A DNA stretch of 64,000 nt. It comes from Virgibacillus phasianinus (GTDB lineage: Bacteria; Bacillota; Bacilli; Bacillales; Amphibacillaceae). Positions 63,126 to 64,000 of this stretch are shown piece by piece. The position numbers and the translations under genes are program-made. Location of the stretch: positions 3,596,001 through 3,660,000 of the forward strand of contig NZ_CP022315.1 in assembly GCF_002216775.1 (NCBI RefSeq). Direction: 5' to 3'. The notes under the pieces were generated by a model. That model saw nothing but the letters and a program-made list of their open reading frames with translations. It searched no databases and was not told the origin of the DNA. Within the stretch, counting starts at the first letter, position 1. Each line of letters opens with the position of its first letter.

Positions 63126-63248
63126 ATTTATACAACTAACTATACTATACCTTTCCGCCATGTCAACCTTGTTTTTTCCAAAGACTGTTTTCGCATAGTT
63201 TGTTGCCGAATATACGTTGCGCACCTTTTGGGCGAGTGACGGGACTCC

Positions 63249-63692
63249 TTAGGATAACGTTTTTACCATCGTATAATAGCAACTGCCTGGAGGATAATCC
63301 TCAACTGCACCAACCACTTGATAACCCTTTAACTCATAGAAAGTCTTAGCTTGAAATTCGAATGTTGTTACCATTGCTTTTTCTGCACCTTTTTGTTTAG
63401 CAATTGCTTCCACCTTTTCGAGCAATGTGCTGCCTAATCCATCGCCGCGATATGTCTCATCAAACCAGAAATCATTGAGTTCAAGCCAGTTCCAATAGAC
63501 TTCGGCAGTTATTCCACCAATCCATCTATTTATATCGTTTGATACAATAATGCTTATTGGTTGTACCGCTCCTTCTTTTCTAGCGTCTTTGTGGTGATTT
63601 GATTTTTCATCATTAAATGCTTTAATTTTCGTATGTAAAAAAGCTGTAAAATTGGTATTGTCCTTTAACAACACTTCGAGATTATATTTCAT
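63249..63692 (-). CDS. GNAT family N-acetyltransferase
   Basis: 147 residues from ATG 63692 (GTG 63701 is also possible). A GNAT domain with FDETYRGDGLGSTLLEKVEA (R-G-x-G-x-G/A motif, about residues 77-96), KTFYELKGYQVVGAVEDYPP and CYYTMVKTL at the end. The substrate is unknown. Its start overlaps the end of the upstream acetyltransferase gene by about 10 nt, so the pair is translationally coupled. Confidence 0.87.
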   Translation of the reverse strand: MKYNLEVLLKDNTNFTAFLHTKIKAFNDEKSNHHKDARKEGAVQPISIIVSNDINRWIGGITAEVYWNWLELNDFWFDETYRGDGLGSTLLEKVEAIAKQKGAEKAMVTTFEFQAKTFYELKGYQVVGAVEDYPPGSCYYTMVKTLS

Positions 63693-64000
63693 CCTTTTCA
63701 CCTGCTTTTGAAAAATGTTCGTGTCTGATTATTGAGTAGATGTACAGATCATCAAATTTTCCGCGGGTATATTCATAATGTCTCAACAATCCTTCCCTTG
63801 TAAATCCATGTTTTTCTACTAATTTTTGTGATGAGAGATTAGCAGGTTCAATTAAAGCTTCTATTCTTTCCAACTGTAACTGCTGATAACCATAAGCAAC
63901 AACGGCCGCCAATGCTTCACTTGCGATACCTTTTCCCCAGTAATCTTTGCCTAATCCATATCCAACTTCAGCCCGGTGATGTTTGGAATGCATGTTAAGG
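63682..64000 (-). CDS. RimJ/RimL-type N-acetyltransferase (5' part outside the window)
   Basis: Only the C-terminal portion is present. The text runs LNMHSKHHRAEVGYGLGKDY, WGKGIASEALAAVVAYGYQQ, LSSQKLVEKHGFTREGLLRH and YIYSIIRHEHF. The R-R/H-A-E-x-G-Y and W-G-K-G blocks are typical of ribosomal-protein-type GNAT enzymes such as RimJ/RimL, whose domain normally has about 80 more residues ahead. Reading continues to the edge of the window without a stop, so the start is outside. Followed with overlap by another GNAT gene. Confidence 0.88.
   Translation of the reverse strand, partial: LNMHSKHHRAEVGYGLGKDYWGKGIASEALAAVVAYGYQQLQLERIEALIEPANLSSQKLVEKHGFTREGLLRHYEYTRGKFDDLYIYSIIRHEHFSKAGEKDEI

Overview
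The window reads as chromosome of a moderately halophilic or halotolerant, endospore-forming Bacillaceae bacterium (Virgibacillus/Lentibacillus/Oceanobacillus type). The grounds are low-GC Firmicute codon usage, strong GGAGG ribosome binding sites, T-box and L-box/S-box/purine riboswitches, a complete ectoine operon (ectABC), a Spo0E-type sporulation phosphatase, a quinol oxidase qox operon and a glt operon with divergent gltC. The genus is an inference; no rRNA or tRNA gene is present to settle it.

Layout. 1-2.5 kb (minus): hisC (cut by the window edge) and a chorismate mutase/DAHP synthase gene behind two tandem tyrosine-type T-boxes. 2.5-11 kb: a PLP aminotransferase facing a lysine-riboswitch-controlled diaminopimelate operon (lysC-asd-dapA-dapB-dapH-dapL-alr-like), which has the gene order of the staphylococcal dap operon but lacks lysA. 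11-13.4 kb: a Spo0E-like gene, three small polytopic membrane proteins and the decayed remnant of what looks like a NIPSNAP-type gene. 13.5-15.6 kb: phoD-tatA behind a textbook PhoP box. 15.8-21 kb: a DUF3231 protein, an M1-type lipoprotein peptidase, and thrS behind two tandem threonine T-boxes. 21-25 kb: small housekeeping genes (DUF393, GNAT, Nudix, MerR) and a CNNM/CBS membrane protein, followed by a MITE-like element and a 12-copy 20-bp tandem repeat. 25-28 kb: a three-gene unit of fused oligopeptide-type permease, small membrane protein and YidC2. 28-33 kb: methyltransferase, Nudix, MFS transporter, arsR-arsB. 33-40 kb: gltBD with divergent gltC. 40-42.7 kb: a SAM-riboswitch-controlled flavin monooxygenase and FMN reductase pair. 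42.8-46.4 kb: ectABC and an orphan eutH. 46.5-48.8 kb: a structured intergenic element with a LexA-like box, then purine riboswitch-xpt-pbuX. 49-53 kb: qoxABCD plus a short qoxD-like paralogue. 53-64 kb: a 5'-nucleotidase family protein, a Met-rich lipoprotein, small membrane proteins, acetyltransferases (one frameshifted), guaC, a class C beta-lactamase-fold hydrolase and a Fur-controlled iron-siderophore binding lipoprotein.

Functional logic. Much of the window is amino-acid and nucleotide biosynthesis controlled by RNA: tyrosine and threonine through tRNA-sensing T-boxes, lysine, SAM and guanine/xanthine through riboswitches. The lysine pathway supplies meso-DAP for wall and spore. Aspartate semialdehyde from lysC/asd is also the precursor of ectoine, so the DAP and ectABC operons share a branch point, and glutamate synthase feeds nitrogen to both. 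Phosphate (PhoP), iron (Fur), arsenite (ArsR) and purine (PurR) responses have recognisable sites in the sequence.

No clear new defence system, prophage, transposase or CRISPR array was seen. The less ordinary items are the dispersed and tandem intergenic repeats, the C-rich-loop hairpin next to a LexA-like box, the permease-YidC2 unit, the extra qoxD-like gene, the divergent alanine-racemase-like protein and the two decayed genes.
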